Program-made: the position numbers and the translations under genes
Source of the DNA: Lachnospiraceae bacterium
GTDB lineage: Bacteria > Bacillota > Clostridia > Lachnospirales > Lachnospiraceae
Length of the DNA stretch: 52,912 nucleotides
Reading direction: 5' to 3'
NCBI GenBank assembly: GCA_024692955.1
Contig: JAILLW010000057.1
Span: forward strand, 1 to 52,912
Shown here: piece after piece, positions 8,064-16,445 of the stretch
Layout: every line of letters starts with the position of its first letter
How positions within the stretch are numbered: the first letter of the stretch is position 1
Notes under the pieces: generated by a model
The model's input: only the letters and a program-made list of their open reading frames with translations
Databases searched by the model: none
What the model was told of the DNA's origin: nothing

Positions 8064-9593
8064 TTACAGGCAGTCCTCAAATTCCCTGATAACGCTCTGT
8101 TCCGGCTCCTTCGTGCATTTGCTCACCAAGATGATGAAGATGAGGGACACAAGGAACGCGGGAAGCAGTTCATAGATTGCGAACACGCCTCCGAGAGGCT
8201 TGATCAGGAATTTCCAGATAAATACCATGGCGCCGCCGGAGATCATCCCGGCGAGAGCGCCTTCACGGGTCGTACGCTTCCAGAAGAGCGCGCAGAGCAT
8301 CAGGGCACCGAAGGCACCGCCGAAGCCGGCCCATGCAAAGGATACGATCCGGAATACCGACGAATCCGGATCCAGTGCAAATACAACGCCCAGAGCCGCA
8401 ATGATCACGATGGCGATCCTTGCAACCAGAAGCTTCTTTTTGTCGTCCATCTTCTTTCCGAGGAATTCCACGATGATATTCTCCGAAACGGAGGAGGCCG
8501 CAGCCAGCATCTGGGAATCCGCGGTGGACATGGTGGCTGCCAGGATCCCGGCAAGGATAAGGCCGGCTACCAGAGCGGCTAAGATCCCGTGCTGGGCGAT
8601 CAGATCCGCGATCCTTACGATAATGGTCTCGGATTTGGAAGAGGTATCGAGATATTCCAGCGTACCCGCCTTGGTGATCCCGAGTCCGACCACGCCGATG
8701 ATGATGGCGGCACCCATCGCGATGAATACCCATACGGAAGCCACGCGGCGGGAAAGGGTCAGTTTCTTTTCATCTTCGATCGCCATGAAGCGAAGAAGGA
8801 TATGGGGCATTCCGAAATAGCCGAGGCCCCAGGCCATCGTCGAGACGATGGCGATGATCCCGCCGTAGCTGACGGCCGAACCGGATGCCGCATCATGGAT
8901 ATCGGTAAGGGAAAGGTGGCCCGGAAGAGCCTTCGCGTTCTCAACCACCGCGTTCCATCCGCCTGCCGTATGGATCCCGAAGGAAAGCACCACGATGAGC
9001 GCGATGGTCATTACGCAGCTCTGGATAAAGTCCGTGGTGGATACGGCCCGGAATCCGCCGAGGATTGTATATCCGGTAATGATAAGCGCCGAAATGATCA
9101 TCGCCACAACATAGTTGACACCGAAAAGGCTGTTAAAGAGCTTTCCGCATGCCGCAAAACCGGATGCCGTGTACGGTACGAAGAATATGATGATCACAAG
9201 TGCCGCGATGGCGCTTAAGAGATTCTTTTCATCATGGAAACGCTTCGAGAAGAACTGCGGGACCGTAAAGGCGTCGATCCTCGAAGAATATCTCCGAAGG
9301 CGTCTGGCCACAAAAAGCCAGTTAAGATAGGTCCCGATCCCCAGACCGACAGCCGTCCAGAAGGGTTCGCAGATCCCGGAAAGATAAGCAAGGCCCGGGA
9401 GTCCCATAAGGAGCCAGGATGACATATCCGATGCTTCCGCGCTCATGGCGGTAACGAGAGGCCCCATCTTGCGGCCGCCCAGATAAAAGTCCTTGGAATC
9501 GCCGTTGTTCTTGCTGAAGATAAATCCGATGGCGAGCATCAGAAGCAGATAGATCACGATGGCCGCCATAATGCAAAATGTAATGGTCTTCAT
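8064..9593 (-). CDS. putP: Sodium/proline symporter
   Basis: About 509 residues with ~13 membrane segments, a member of the sodium:solute symporter family. It has the family's FYLGGRKMGPLVTAMSAEASDMSSWLLMGLPG element, which in PutP lines the Na+ and substrate sites, and a later AGILAATMSTADSQMLAAAS segment, another conserved PutP block. An in-frame start eight codons further upstream is possible, but GAGGAG lies six bases before ATG at 9593, which I chose. The gene lies between a zinc-ribbon protein and a nitroreductase, probably on one transcript despite the hairpin at 9618-9647. Confidence 0.9.
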   Translation of the reverse strand: MKTITFCIMAAIVIYLLLMLAIGFIFSKNNGDSKDFYLGGRKMGPLVTAMSAEASDMSSWLLMGLPGLAYLSGICEPFWTAVGLGIGTYLNWLFVARRLRRYSSRIDAFTVPQFFSKRFHDEKNLLSAIAALVIIIFFVPYTASGFAACGKLFNSLFGVNYVVAMIISALIITGYTILGGFRAVSTTDFIQSCVMTIALIVVLSFGIHTAGGWNAVVENAKALPGHLSLTDIHDAASGSAVSYGGIIAIVSTMAWGLGYFGMPHILLRFMAIEDEKKLTLSRRVASVWVFIAMGAAIIIGVVGLGITKAGTLEYLDTSSKSETIIVRIADLIAQHGILAALVAGLILAGILAATMSTADSQMLAAASSVSENIIVEFLGKKMDDKKKLLVARIAIVIIAALGVVFALDPDSSVFRIVSFAWAGFGGAFGALMLCALFWKRTTREGALAGMISGGAMVFIWKFLIKPLGGVFAIYELLPAFLVSLIFIILVSKCTKEPEQSVIREFEDCL

Positions 9594-9617
9594 TGTCAAC
9601 TCCTCAAAATCATTCAA

Positions 9618-9647
9618 AACGGGACAGGTTCAGGAACCTGTCCCGTT
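9618..9647. terminator. Perfect 14-bp hairpin downstream of the zinc-ribbon gene
   Basis: AACGGGACAGGTTC (9618-9631) pairs fully with GAACCTGTCCCGTT (9634-9647) around a two-base centre. A short TT follows on the minus strand. It acts as a terminator of the upstream gene or as a partial attenuator before putP. Confidence 0.6.
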
Positions 9648-9654
9648 CTCTTTC

Positions 9655-10164
9655 TTACTTCAGGAAATTCATTCCGCGGATGATGGCCGGCTCTTTCGCC
9701 TTTCCCTTGAACACATCGAAGATGCAGATGATATTCACGATCAGGATCACGAGCTCGAAGATCGCTCCGGCTATCGGCACGATACAGGTCCAGGAAAGGA
9801 GTGCCGTAGCAAGGAATACAAGCCCCATTACCACGGAGATCGTCACCGCGTTCTTCGCATGGAACATCGCATATTTGGAATCCTTCGCGCCGAGATATAC
9901 GAAAAGAACACCAAACAGGGAGAACACATATCCGAGAAGGGCAAATACCTTGTTTTCGGAAACATCCTGCGGATCAAACTCCGCCGTATGATCCCACGGA
10001 TCTGCAGCCTGAACCTGATAGGGCTGCTGATAATTCGCCTGATAACCGCCGGCCTGGGAAGATGCCTCGGGACCGGGAGCAGCCGCACCCATCGGGGCAC
10101 CGCAGGAAGTACAGAAAGCCACACCATCGGGAACCTGGGTTCCGCATTTCGCACAAAAAGCCAT
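9655..10164 (-). CDS. Zinc-ribbon membrane protein
   Basis: 169 residues. The N-terminus has a zinc ribbon with two CxxC pairs (FCAKCG and FCTSCG), then a Gly/Gln/Tyr-rich linker (residues ~30-60), then about four hydrophobic segments (FALLGYVFSLFGVLFVYLG, NAVTISVVMGLVFLATALL, IAGAIFELVILIVNIICIF). The membrane part resembles DUF4870-type proteins common in Firmicutes. Function unknown. It has its own strong promoter and an AAGGAGGAA ribosome binding site. Confidence 0.7.
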   Translation of the reverse strand: MAFCAKCGTQVPDGVAFCTSCGAPMGAAAPGPEASSQAGGYQANYQQPYQVQAADPWDHTAEFDPQDVSENKVFALLGYVFSLFGVLFVYLGAKDSKYAMFHAKNAVTISVVMGLVFLATALLSWTCIVPIAGAIFELVILIVNIICIFDVFKGKAKEPAIIRGMNFLK

Positions 10165-10211
10165 AATAAATTCCTCCTTAAAGAATCTTGGATTTGTACA
10201 TACCGTTTTTT

Positions 10212-10240
10212 ATTATATTCCCTTTTTTGTGCAAGGGCAA
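10212..10240 (-). promoter_or_regulatory. Predicted sigma-A promoter of the zinc-ribbon/putP unit
   Basis: TTGCCC (10235-10240) and a perfect TATAAT (10212-10217) with a 17-bp spacer on the minus strand, about 48 bp before the start codon. Confidence 0.7.
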
Positions 10241-10267
10241 GGAAAAATCCCCCGGATGAACGGTTTC

Positions 10268-11692
10268 CTAAAGCTGTTCGAGCACTTTAAGAAGATAGGC
10301 CCACATCCGGTCCGCACTCTCAAGCACCAGAGTCTCCGCGGTGGTATGGATGTCCCTGATCGTAGGTCCCATGGCGATACAGTCAAGGCCGGGGATCCGG
10401 TCGGAAAAGACTCCGCATTCGAGTCCGGCATGGATCGGAAATGCTTCCGGTTTACATAAGTACATTTCTTCGTAGATACGGATCATCTTCTCGCGAAGCT
10501 CCGAATCCTCTTTATATGCCCATCCCGGATAATCTCCGCTCAGTCTGCAGGTGCCGCCCGCCTCTTCGGCGAGTTTACATAATTCTTCCACGAGTGCTTC
10601 TTTTCCTTCCGTCCGGCTGCTCCGGATCAGAAAATCCACGGTGATATCGTCCTCATTCGAACAGAGGATCCCCAGATTCAGGGAGGTCTCGGGGAAAGAA
10701 GGAAGATGCGGGTCGAACCGGATCACTCCGTCCGGAGCCTTTCTCAAAAGCTCCGTCACATTATCCGTGGAAAGAAGATCCAGAACGATCATCGCGTCCT
10801 TTCCCAGCTCTTTCACCTCGATCCTTCCTTCGTCCACATCCGCCGGCGTACCGAAGAACAGTTCCTTTCCGTTGAGCGAAAGGACCTCTTTCCGGCTTTG
10901 GAAGGTATCACTGGTGTCGCTCAGCAGGATCCTTGCGGAAGCGGTGTTGGGGATCGCGTTATCCGCCGTTCCGCCGTTTATCTCCGCCAGATTGAAGCCG
11001 GTCTTCCCATTAAGTTTACATAACTCATCTGCCAGAATATGGACCGCATTTCCTCTTTTTTTATCGATCTCCGTACCGGAATGGCCGCCCTTCAGACCGC
11101 TTACCCTGATCTCGAAGACACTTCCGGTAAGAACTTCCTTCCGGACGGGGATCGTCATGGAAAGCCGGACGCCTCCCGCGCAGCCGACCACGAACTGCCC
11201 CTCGTCCTCATGGTCGAGATTGATCATCCTTTTTCCGGTAAGCACCGATGTATCATATGCCGCCGCACCGAGCATCCCCACCTCCTCATCGGAGGTAAAG
11301 ACGCATTCGAGTTTCGGTGTCCGGTAATCCCCTGCAAGAAGAGCCAGCATATAGGCGACTCCGATGCCGTCATCTCCGCCGAGGGAGGTGCCGGCCGCTT
11401 TCAGTTCACCGTTTTCTTCATAGACGGAAAGGCCTTCCGTAAGAAGGTCCTTTTTCACACCCTCATCCTTCACGGCCACCATATCGATATGCCCCTGAAG
11501 GATCACGGGAGCACTCCCGCTCATTTCGGGATGGGCCTCCTTTACGATCGTCACATTGTTGTGCTCATCCTTTTTCGCGGAAAGCCCGTGAGCTTTCGCG
11601 AACTGCATAAGAAACTCCGCGATGTGCTTCGTATTGCCGGATCCCCTCGGAATCTCGGAGATCATATAGAAATATTCAAGATAACGTTCCAT
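10268..11692 (-). CDS. pepD: Aminoacyl-histidine dipeptidase (M20, PepD)
   Basis: About 474 residues, cytosolic dinuclear zinc dipeptidase of broad specificity. Metal and catalytic residues fit PepD: H68-x-D70 in GHIDMVAV, D107 in GGDDGIG, E136-E137 in SDEEVGM, D160 in MINLDHEDEG, and a late His in HAGLECGVF. The reading frame is open well upstream, but ATG at 11692 is preceded by AGGAAG and starts at the conserved N-terminus. Three dispersed-motif copies (10450, 10573, 11014) lie inside, all read as LCK. Located after the rplT terminator. Confidence 0.92.
   Translation of the reverse strand: MERYLEYFYMISEIPRGSGNTKHIAEFLMQFAKAHGLSAKKDEHNNVTIVKEAHPEMSGSAPVILQGHIDMVAVKDEGVKKDLLTEGLSVYEENGELKAAGTSLGGDDGIGVAYMLALLAGDYRTPKLECVFTSDEEVGMLGAAAYDTSVLTGKRMINLDHEDEGQFVVGCAGGVRLSMTIPVRKEVLTGSVFEIRVSGLKGGHSGTEIDKKRGNAVHILADELCKLNGKTGFNLAEINGGTADNAIPNTASARILLSDTSDTFQSRKEVLSLNGKELFFGTPADVDEGRIEVKELGKDAMIVLDLLSTDNVTELLRKAPDGVIRFDPHLPSFPETSLNLGILCSNEDDITVDFLIRSSRTEGKEALVEELCKLAEEAGGTCRLSGDYPGWAYKEDSELREKMIRIYEEMYLCKPEAFPIHAGLECGVFSDRIPGLDCIAMGPTIRDIHTTAETLVLESADRMWAYLLKVLEQL
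10450..11023. repeat. Dispersed 10-bp motif, three exact copies in pepD
   Basis: GTTTACATAA at 10450-10459, 10573-10582 and 11014-11023, all read LCK in the gene. Confidence 0.8.
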
Positions 11693-11722
11693 CTTCGCTT
11701 CCTTTCGGATATGCTCATACGC

Positions 11723-11753
11723 AAAAGGAGCCCCTTTTTGCGGAGCTCCTTTT
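11723..11753 (-). terminator. Terminator of the infC-rpmI-rplT operon
   Basis: AAAAGGAGC (11723-11731) pairs with GCTCCTTTT (11745-11753); T-rich on both strands; 10 bp after the rplT stop codon. Confidence 0.8.
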
Positions 11754-11762
11754 ACGAAAGCA

Positions 11763-12128
11763 TTATGCTGTTTTCTCGATCGATTCCCTGGCGATGTCCA
11801 CGAGAGCCTTGAAGGCATCCGCGTCATTGACCGCCATCTCGGAGAGCATTTTGCGGTTAAGATCAACTCCCGCAAGCTTCAGTCCGTACATAAATCTGCT
11901 GTAGGAAAGGCCGGAAAGCCGTGCGGCCGCGTTGATACGGGTGATCCAGAGCTTTCTCATATCGCGCTTTCTTTCCTTGCGGCCGGCATAGGCAGAGGCA
12001 AGCGCTCTCATTACCGACTGCTTCGCGATCCTGTACTGTTTGGATCTTGCGCCGCGATAGCCTTTTGCGAGTTTCAGTGTTCTGTTATGTTTTTTCTTGG
12101 CGTTTAAGCCGCCTTTGATTCGTGCCAT
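11763..12128 (-). CDS. rplT: Ribosomal protein L20 (first copy)
   Basis: 121 residues, basic, typical L20: [33 protein letters not shown], and [11 protein letters not shown]20 is an early assembly protein of the 50S subunit and in Firmicutes represses its own operon through the mRNA leader. Third gene of infC-rpmI-rplT in the standard order, 59 bp after rpmI. It differs markedly from the second L20 at 52454-52801. Confidence 0.97.
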   Translation of the reverse strand: MARIKGGLNAKKKHNRTLKLAKGYRGARSKQYRIAKQSVMRALASAYAGRKERKRDMRKLWITRINAAARLSGLSYSRFMYGLKLAGVDLNRKMLSEMAVNDADAFKALVDIARESIEKTA

Positions 12129-12187
12129 AATCGATTCCTCCTGACGATAAGATTATTCCTGAGTTACAATGCAGTTGCCGAATAAGA

Positions 12188-12385
12188 TCACAGATAAGGC
12201 AGGATCTTCTTCATGTTCTTCTCGTTCGTCGGATCCGTCATCGCGCTCTGGCGGAGATTCCTCTTCCGCTTCGTGGTCTTCTTGGTAAGAATGTGCTGCT
12301 TGTAAGCCTTGTTTCTCTTGAGTTTTCCGGAACCGGTCACTTTGAAACGCTTGGCAGCCGATCTGTTGGTCTTCATTTTTGGCAT
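12188..12385 (-). CDS. rpmI: Ribosomal protein L35
   Basis: 65 residues, highly basic, with the L35 pattern [22 protein letters not shown], then [13 protein letters not shown] and the KKILPYL ending. Component of the 50S subunit. Lies between infC (38 bp) and rplT (59 bp). The infC-rpmI spacer holds a TTATGTTAAC variant of the dispersed word (12408-12417). Ribosome binding site AGGAGG. Confidence 0.97.
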   Translation of the reverse strand: MPKMKTNRSAAKRFKVTGSGKLKRNKAYKQHILTKKTTKRKRNLRQSAMTDPTNEKNMKKILPYL

Positions 12386-12407
12386 AGCTTTATCCTCCTG
12401 ATATATA

Positions 12408-12417
12408 TTATGTTAAC
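12408..12417. repeat. Dispersed-motif variant TTATGTTAAC between infC and rpmI
   Basis: One mismatch from TTATGTAAAC. Intergenic, seven bases after the infC stop codon. Confidence 0.4.
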
Positions 12418-12423
12418 TGAATC

Positions 12424-12930
12424 CTACTTCTTTTCCGTAAGGAACATGGTCATCGTGCGTCCCTCGACCTTGGGTTCGCGGTCGATCACTGCGCAGTCCG
12501 AAAGCGCTTCCGCAAAATCCGTAAGGATATGCTTCGAATTCTGCATATGAGCCATTTCCCTTCCGCGGAACCGGAGCGTGATCTTCACCCGGTCTCCCTT
12601 GGTCAGGAATTTCCTCGCGTTATTCACCTTCGTATTGAGATCGTTCGTATCGATGTTGGGACTTAAGCGTATTTCCTTGATATCGACGATCTTCTGCTTT
12701 TTCTTTGCTTCCTTTTCCTTACGGGTCTGCTCGTATTTGTACTTCCCGTAATCAACGATCTTGCATACGGGCGGAGTGGCCTGAGGCGCGATCTTAACGA
12801 GATCGACTCCCGCTTCTTCCGCCAGGGAAAGAGCTTCCCTGATCCCCATTACTCCGAGCATTTCTCCGCTTTCCCCGATCACACGCACTTCCCTGTCGCG
12901 GATCTGTTCATTGATGAATAATTCGCTAAT
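12424..12930 (-). CDS. infC: Translation initiation factor IF-3 with AUU start codon
   Basis: About 168 residues. The family's first residues (ISELFINEQIRDREVRVIG) begin directly at an ATT codon (12928-12930), seven bases after GGGAGGG; no ATG, GTG or TTG fits there. AUU starts are the well-known hallmark of infC, giving IF-3 autoregulation because IF-3 rejects non-standard start codons. Conserved parts include VCKIVDYGKYKYEQ and KEIRLSPNID in the N-domain/linker and FRGREMAH in the C-domain. A longer in-frame ATG start at 12966 would read into the terminator hairpin and adds residues not found in the family. Confidence 0.93.
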   Translation of the reverse strand: MSELFINEQIRDREVRVIGESGEMLGVMGIREALSLAEEAGVDLVKIAPQATPPVCKIVDYGKYKYEQTRKEKEAKKKQKIVDIKEIRLSPNIDTNDLNTKVNNARKFLTKGDRVKITLRFRGREMAHMQNSKHILTDFAEALSDCAVIDREPKVEGRTMTMFLTEKK

Positions 12931-13069
12931 CTTTGTACCCTCCCATAAAAAACCGGTGGATCGCAAAGCAATCCACCGAAAATAAGCACATCCATAAGGA
13001 TCGTGAATATTAACGCTTACGAGCCTGTTCGCTGTAAGGTGAGGGTGGAAGCCCTGCTTTGTTTCACAC
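12931..13069 (-). ncRNA. Attenuated leader of the infC-rpmI-rplT operon (L20-leader type)
   Basis: About 140 nt between the predicted start of transcription and the infC start. It ends in a strong intrinsic terminator, CGGTGGAT (arms 12952-12959 and 12969-12976 approximately) followed by a T-run immediately before the infC ribosome binding site. Upstream lie further paired segments, including GGGCTTCCACCC. Position and layout match the L20 leader of Firmicutes, where excess L20 promotes termination; I assign it by position and structure, not by alignment. Confidence 0.7.
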
Positions 13070-13075
13070 TATGGT

Positions 13076-13104
13076 AATCTAACACAGCCGAAACGGCCTG
13101 TCAA
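13076..13104 (-). promoter_or_regulatory. Predicted sigma-A promoter of infC-rpmI-rplT
   Basis: Perfect TTGACA (13099-13104), 17-bp spacer, TAGATT (13076-13081) on the minus strand. Confidence 0.75.
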
Positions 13105-13127
13105 GCGTTTTTTGATGATCTTCTGCC

Positions 13128-13763
13128 TCAGATCAGGCCGGCAATGTCGATATTCTCACCGGTAAGCCCTACATAAGCTCCGTCCTTCGCCTCGGAAGAC
13201 TCCGCATGGGCAAGGAGCCACTTGTTGCAGGCGGTAAGCCACTTATCCTCTTCATTGAGGGGTTCGAGAGCGGGTACCGGACCGTTCGTTCCCTTTGGAA
13301 GCACGATGACTACCTTGAAGCCGTCGCCCTTTTTCGCGGAGCAGGGAGCGTAATGGAGGGAAGTTGCGTATACCTCCACGATCTGGCCCTTCGTTGCCTT
13401 AAACGCCTTAACCTTCGAGGTATCAAGCTTTCCGTCCACGATATCGTCCGCCTTCGCAAGAAGCAGGATAAAATCCGTAGAGCCGATGTTCAGCTCGCTG
13501 TCACGATGATATTCAAGGCAGTTCAGTTTCGTATTATGGCCGTTGCAGTAGCCGATCTGGATCGGCATTCCGCCGTAGGCGTTATTCTGGATCGCTCCGA
13601 AAGCGTCCGTATACTCAAGGGCCGCCGAACTCATCAGATACTCCACTCCCTCGGGGAGGGGCGTCTTCTCGTCAAGCGCCTTTAAAAGGCCGTCCACATT
13701 GTAACCCGTAAGTACTTTCCCATAAGGTGCGAATTCCGCATCCGTAACCGAATAGATCTTCAT
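13128..13763 (-). CDS. DUF4867 family protein (cupin-like)
   Basis: 211 residues, no signal peptide or membrane segment. It opens MKIYSVTDAEFAPYGKVLTGY and contains YCNGHNTKLNCLEYHRDSELNIG, a His/Glu-rich stretch of the kind that binds metal in cupins, and LHYAPC further on. This matches DUF4867, which is related in fold to ureidoglycolate hydrolase-type cupins. In other Firmicutes the family often sits near sugar metabolism genes; here the neighbours give no clue. Ribosome binding site AAAGGAGAAGGG. Probably transcribed alone from the promoter at 13836-13864. Confidence 0.75.
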   Translation of the reverse strand: MKIYSVTDAEFAPYGKVLTGYNVDGLLKALDEKTPLPEGVEYLMSSAALEYTDAFGAIQNNAYGGMPIQIGYCNGHNTKLNCLEYHRDSELNIGSTDFILLLAKADDIVDGKLDTSKVKAFKATKGQIVEVYATSLHYAPCSAKKGDGFKVVIVLPKGTNGPVPALEPLNEEDKWLTACNKWLLAHAESSEAKDGAYVGLTGENIDIAGLI

Positions 13764-13791
13764 ATCCCTTCTCCTTTTCGTTGATTGATCC

Positions 13792-13830
13792 GCCCGGAAG
13801 ACCGGGTACCGTACGCATCTTCGGCGTACG
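13792..13830 (-). other. Tandem hairpins in the DUF4867 5' leader
   Basis: CCCGG/CCGGG (13792-13805) and CGTACGC (13810-13816) with GCGTACG (13824-13830). No T-run follows, so they are not obvious terminators. They lie between the predicted promoter and the start codon, 30-70 bases upstream of it. Confidence 0.45.
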
Positions 13831-13835
13831 TAACC

Positions 13836-13864
13836 ATTCTATACCAAACCGGCCGTTCTGTCGA
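13836..13864 (-). promoter_or_regulatory. Predicted promoter of the DUF4867 gene
   Basis: TCGACA (13859-13864) and TAGAAT (13836-13841), one mismatch each from consensus, 17-bp spacer, minus strand. Confidence 0.55.
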
Positions 13865-13876
13865 CCGTTTTGCATA

Positions 13877-15199
13877 TCAGTTTTCTTCCCCCGCTTCCCC
13901 TTTCGTGACGAACCCCTCCGGATCGATAACGGCTCCCCTGGAGAGTCTTTGCATATTCCGGAGTATCCTCTCCTTTTCACCGTCATATACCATCTTTGTT
14001 TCGCACTCCTCCTGGCGGGCCGGGAGAAACTGCAGGCTCTTAAGCCCGCTTCCGTCTACGGTGACTCTCAGGATCCCCGTATCGAGGGTGGAGGAATTGA
14101 ACCAGAAATTGCCGAGGCTGAAGATGCAGGGCGTGTCTCCGAAATAAGTAAAGCCCTGAAGAGCATGGGGATGATCGCCTACGATAAGGTCCGCTCCCGC
14201 TTCCGCAAGCTTCGGTCCCTGGGAAAGCTGGAACTGATCCGGCTCCTCCTCCTTTTCCGTCCCCCAGTGTATGCAGGCGATCACGAAGTCCGAGTTCTCA
14301 TCGGCCTCCCGGATCCTGTCGTAGATGAGATCCTCCGACCAGCAGCGGAAGGTCCCGGGGGAATTTTCCGTGGCTCCCTTCGTATTCGGATATTCATTCC
14401 GCTCGATCTGTGTGGCCGCAACGATCCCGATCTTGATCCCGTTCAGGATGAAATATACCGGATGCGAAGCCTCCTCGATGTTCATGCCGGCCCCCAGCGG
14501 GATCACTCCGTGATCTTTGAGGACGGATAATGTATCAGAAAGCCCGGTCTCCCCGAAGTCCAGCACATGATTGTTGGCAAGGATCGCCACATCCGCCCCC
14601 ATCTCGTTCAGATAGGACGCGGTGGAAGGCTTCGCCCGGAAGGTAAACTGCTTTCCTTCAGTGGGAACACCCCGGTCGGTATAGGGAAATTCGTTGTTGA
14701 CAACGGTAAGATCAGTGGAATCAAGGATCGAGAGAGCGTCCTTGTCGATGGCGGAGGAAAGATCCCCGCCTCTTTGCTTCAGAGTCGCCATGACAGCGTA
14801 TTCATCGTCGAAAAGAATATCCCCCGTAAAGCTTAAGGTGACTTCGTCCGGCGAGACCGCGGGCAGGGTATAGATCCTGTTCTCAAGCATGTAGTCCGGA
14901 TCCGCAAGTTCATCCGCATAGGGGTTGAAGATCTCCGGTTCGGAAGAAGAACCCTCCGGATACGATCCCGGCTCAGCCGGGGCATTCTCCCCTTCTTTCA
15001 CTTCAGGAAGGGCCTCTATGAAAGAAAGCAGATCGTGGTCCTTTTCCGGAGCCGTTTTAAGATACTTCCGGTAGGCGAGAACCCCCAGAAGGATCGTCCC
15101 GAGAAAGAGTACAAAAACAAGCGTGGCTGAAAAGACGGCCAGGTTGTTCCGCTTCGTTGCCCGATCCGTGTCGGGCCTTCTTCCGGATCGTTTGCCCAT
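13877..15199 (-). CDS. CapA-family (PGA_cap) metallophosphatase-like membrane protein
   Basis: 440 residues. A basic N-terminus precedes one membrane anchor (LAVFSATLVFVLFLGTILLG, ~22-42), then a low-complexity Pro/Glu/Ser linker, then the CapA domain from about residue 117: LSFTGDILFDDE, NNEFPYTD, ILANNHVLDFG, CIHWGTEKE and GDHPHALQGF. These are the conserved Asp/Asn/His elements of the calcineurin-like PGA_cap fold used in poly-gamma-glutamate capsule synthesis; other capB/capC genes are absent, so the substrate is open. No good ribosome binding site precedes ATG 15199, and a possible promoter ends only ~13 bp before it. A second CapA-like gene is at 36120-37789. Confidence 0.85.
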   Translation of the reverse strand: MGKRSGRRPDTDRATKRNNLAVFSATLVFVLFLGTILLGVLAYRKYLKTAPEKDHDLLSFIEALPEVKEGENAPAEPGSYPEGSSSEPEIFNPYADELADPDYMLENRIYTLPAVSPDEVTLSFTGDILFDDEYAVMATLKQRGGDLSSAIDKDALSILDSTDLTVVNNEFPYTDRGVPTEGKQFTFRAKPSTASYLNEMGADVAILANNHVLDFGETGLSDTLSVLKDHGVIPLGAGMNIEEASHPVYFILNGIKIGIVAATQIERNEYPNTKGATENSPGTFRCWSEDLIYDRIREADENSDFVIACIHWGTEKEEEPDQFQLSQGPKLAEAGADLIVGDHPHALQGFTYFGDTPCIFSLGNFWFNSSTLDTGILRVTVDGSGLKSLQFLPARQEECETKMVYDGEKERILRNMQRLSRGAVIDPEGFVTKGEAGEEN

Positions 15200-15204
15200 G
15201 TGGA

Positions 15205-15237
15205 TAACATAACATAAGAAGTTATGTAAATCAAGTC
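15205..15237 (-). promoter_or_regulatory. Possible promoter of the CapA-like gene with embedded motif variant
   Basis: Minus strand TTGACT, 17 bp, TATGTT, immediately followed by the start codon region. The spacer holds ATTTACATAA (15222-15231), one mismatch from the dispersed word. If real, the mRNA would have a very short leader. Confidence 0.35.
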
Positions 15238-15241
15238 AAAA

Positions 15242-15269
15242 AAGGAGAGCAGGTTTCTCTGCTCTCCTT
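15242..15269 (-). terminator. Terminator of the rpmG-to-rplA operon
   Basis: AAGGAGAGCAG (15242-15252) pairs perfectly with CTGCTCTCCTT (15259-15269), six-base loop, T-run on the minus strand; 24 bp after the rplA stop. Confidence 0.88.
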
Positions 15270-15292
15270 CGCTCTTTTCGTTTCTTCGGATC

Positions 15293-15985
15293 TTAAGCGT
15301 ATCTCGCGGTGGAGATCTTCACACCCGGTCCCATGGTGGTCGCAAGGGCAACGCTCTTTAAATACTGACCCTTCAGCGCCGACGGTTTTGCCTTGATGAT
15401 GGCGTCCATCAGTGCCTTGTAGTTCTCGCCCAGCTGCTCTTCCGAGAAGGAAGCCTTGCCGATCGGGCAGTGGATGATGTTTGCCTTGTCGAGACGATAC
15501 TCGATCTTACCGGCTTTGATATCGGCGATGGCCTTGGTCACGTCCATCGTTACCGTACCTGCCTTCGGGTTCGGCATGAGTCCCTTGGGACCGAGCACCT
15601 TACCGAGACGTCCTACAACACCCATCATATCGGGAGTGGCTACTACCACATCAAACTCAAACCATCCGTCATTCTGGATCTTCGGGATCAGCTCCTCGCC
15701 GCCTACATAATCCGCACCGGCGGCTTCCGCTTCGTTTACCTTATCGCCCTTGGCAAATACCAGAACGCGAACCGTCTTTCCGGTTCCGTTGGGGAGTACC
15801 ACCGCTCCTCTGATCTGCTGCTCGGCATGTCTTCCGTCGCAGCCCGTGCGGATATGTACTTCCACGGTCTCATCAAATTTTGCCGCCGCAGTCTTCTTAA
15901 CCAGTGCGATGGCCTCTTCGGGCTCATATGCCGTCATACGGTCAACCTGCTTGGCGACCTCTCTGTATTTCTTTCCGTGCTTCAT
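15293..15985 (-). CDS. rplA: Ribosomal protein L1
   Basis: 230 residues, normal for bacterial L1, part of the mobile L1 stalk and a translational repressor of rplK-rplA. Seen: [16 protein letters not shown] start, [55 protein letters not shown] (split in the middle domain), and a [11 protein letters not shown] ending. Lies 15 bp after rplK. Confidence 0.97.
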   Translation of the reverse strand: MKHGKKYREVAKQVDRMTAYEPEEAIALVKKTAAAKFDETVEVHIRTGCDGRHAEQQIRGAVVLPNGTGKTVRVLVFAKGDKVNEAEAAGADYVGGEELIPKIQNDGWFEFDVVVATPDMMGVVGRLGKVLGPKGLMPNPKAGTVTMDVTKAIADIKAGKIEYRLDKANIIHCPIGKASFSEEQLGENYKALMDAIIKAKPSALKGQYLKSVALATTMGPGVKISTARYA

Positions 15986-16000
15986 ATCTTCGTCCTCCCC

Positions 16001-16426
16001 TTATTCTTCTACGGTGATACCCATGCTGCGCGCCGTGCCCGCGATCATGCTCATGGCAGCCTCAATGCTGGCCGCGTTCAGATCGGGCATCTTCGTCTCC
16101 GCGATCTCACGGAGCTTGTCCTTCGAGATCGTCGCAACCTTCGTCTTGTTCGGTACACCCGAACCGGACTTGATGTTGCAGGCCTTCTTCAAAAGAACTG
16201 CCGCAGGGGGAGTCTTGGTGATGAAGCTGAAGCTTCTGTCCGCGTAAACCGTGATCACAACGGGGATCAGAACATCGCCCTTGTCCGCGGTCTTTGCGTT
16301 GAACTGCTTCGTGAATTCAACGATGTTCACTCCGTGCTGACCGAGTGCCGGTCCTACCGGAGGAGCCGGCGTTGCCTTGCCGGCAGGGATCTGTAACTTG
16401 ATGTAGCCTTCTACTTTTTTTGCCAT
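16001..16426 (-). CDS. rplK: Ribosomal protein L11
   Basis: 141 residues. Begins [29 protein letters not shown], the N-terminal domain that contacts the GTPase centre (site of thiostrepton action), and ends with the rRNA-binding domain ([25 protein letters not shown]). Strong AAGGAGGTG ribosome binding site. It follows nusG by 153 bp; that spacer forms a structured leader. Confidence 0.97.
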   Translation of the reverse strand: MAKKVEGYIKLQIPAGKATPAPPVGPALGQHGVNIVEFTKQFNAKTADKGDVLIPVVITVYADRSFSFITKTPPAAVLLKKACNIKSGSGVPNKTKVATISKDKLREIAETKMPDLNAASIEAAMSMIAGTARSMGITVEE

Positions 16427-16445
16427 AACGGCACCTCCTTATTCT

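Noticed and set aside
1760-11023. The LCKL peptide as a conserved protein motif
   Set aside because: The same DNA word is read in other phases and the opposite orientation as YVN, VYI and LHN, so the peptide is a by-product.
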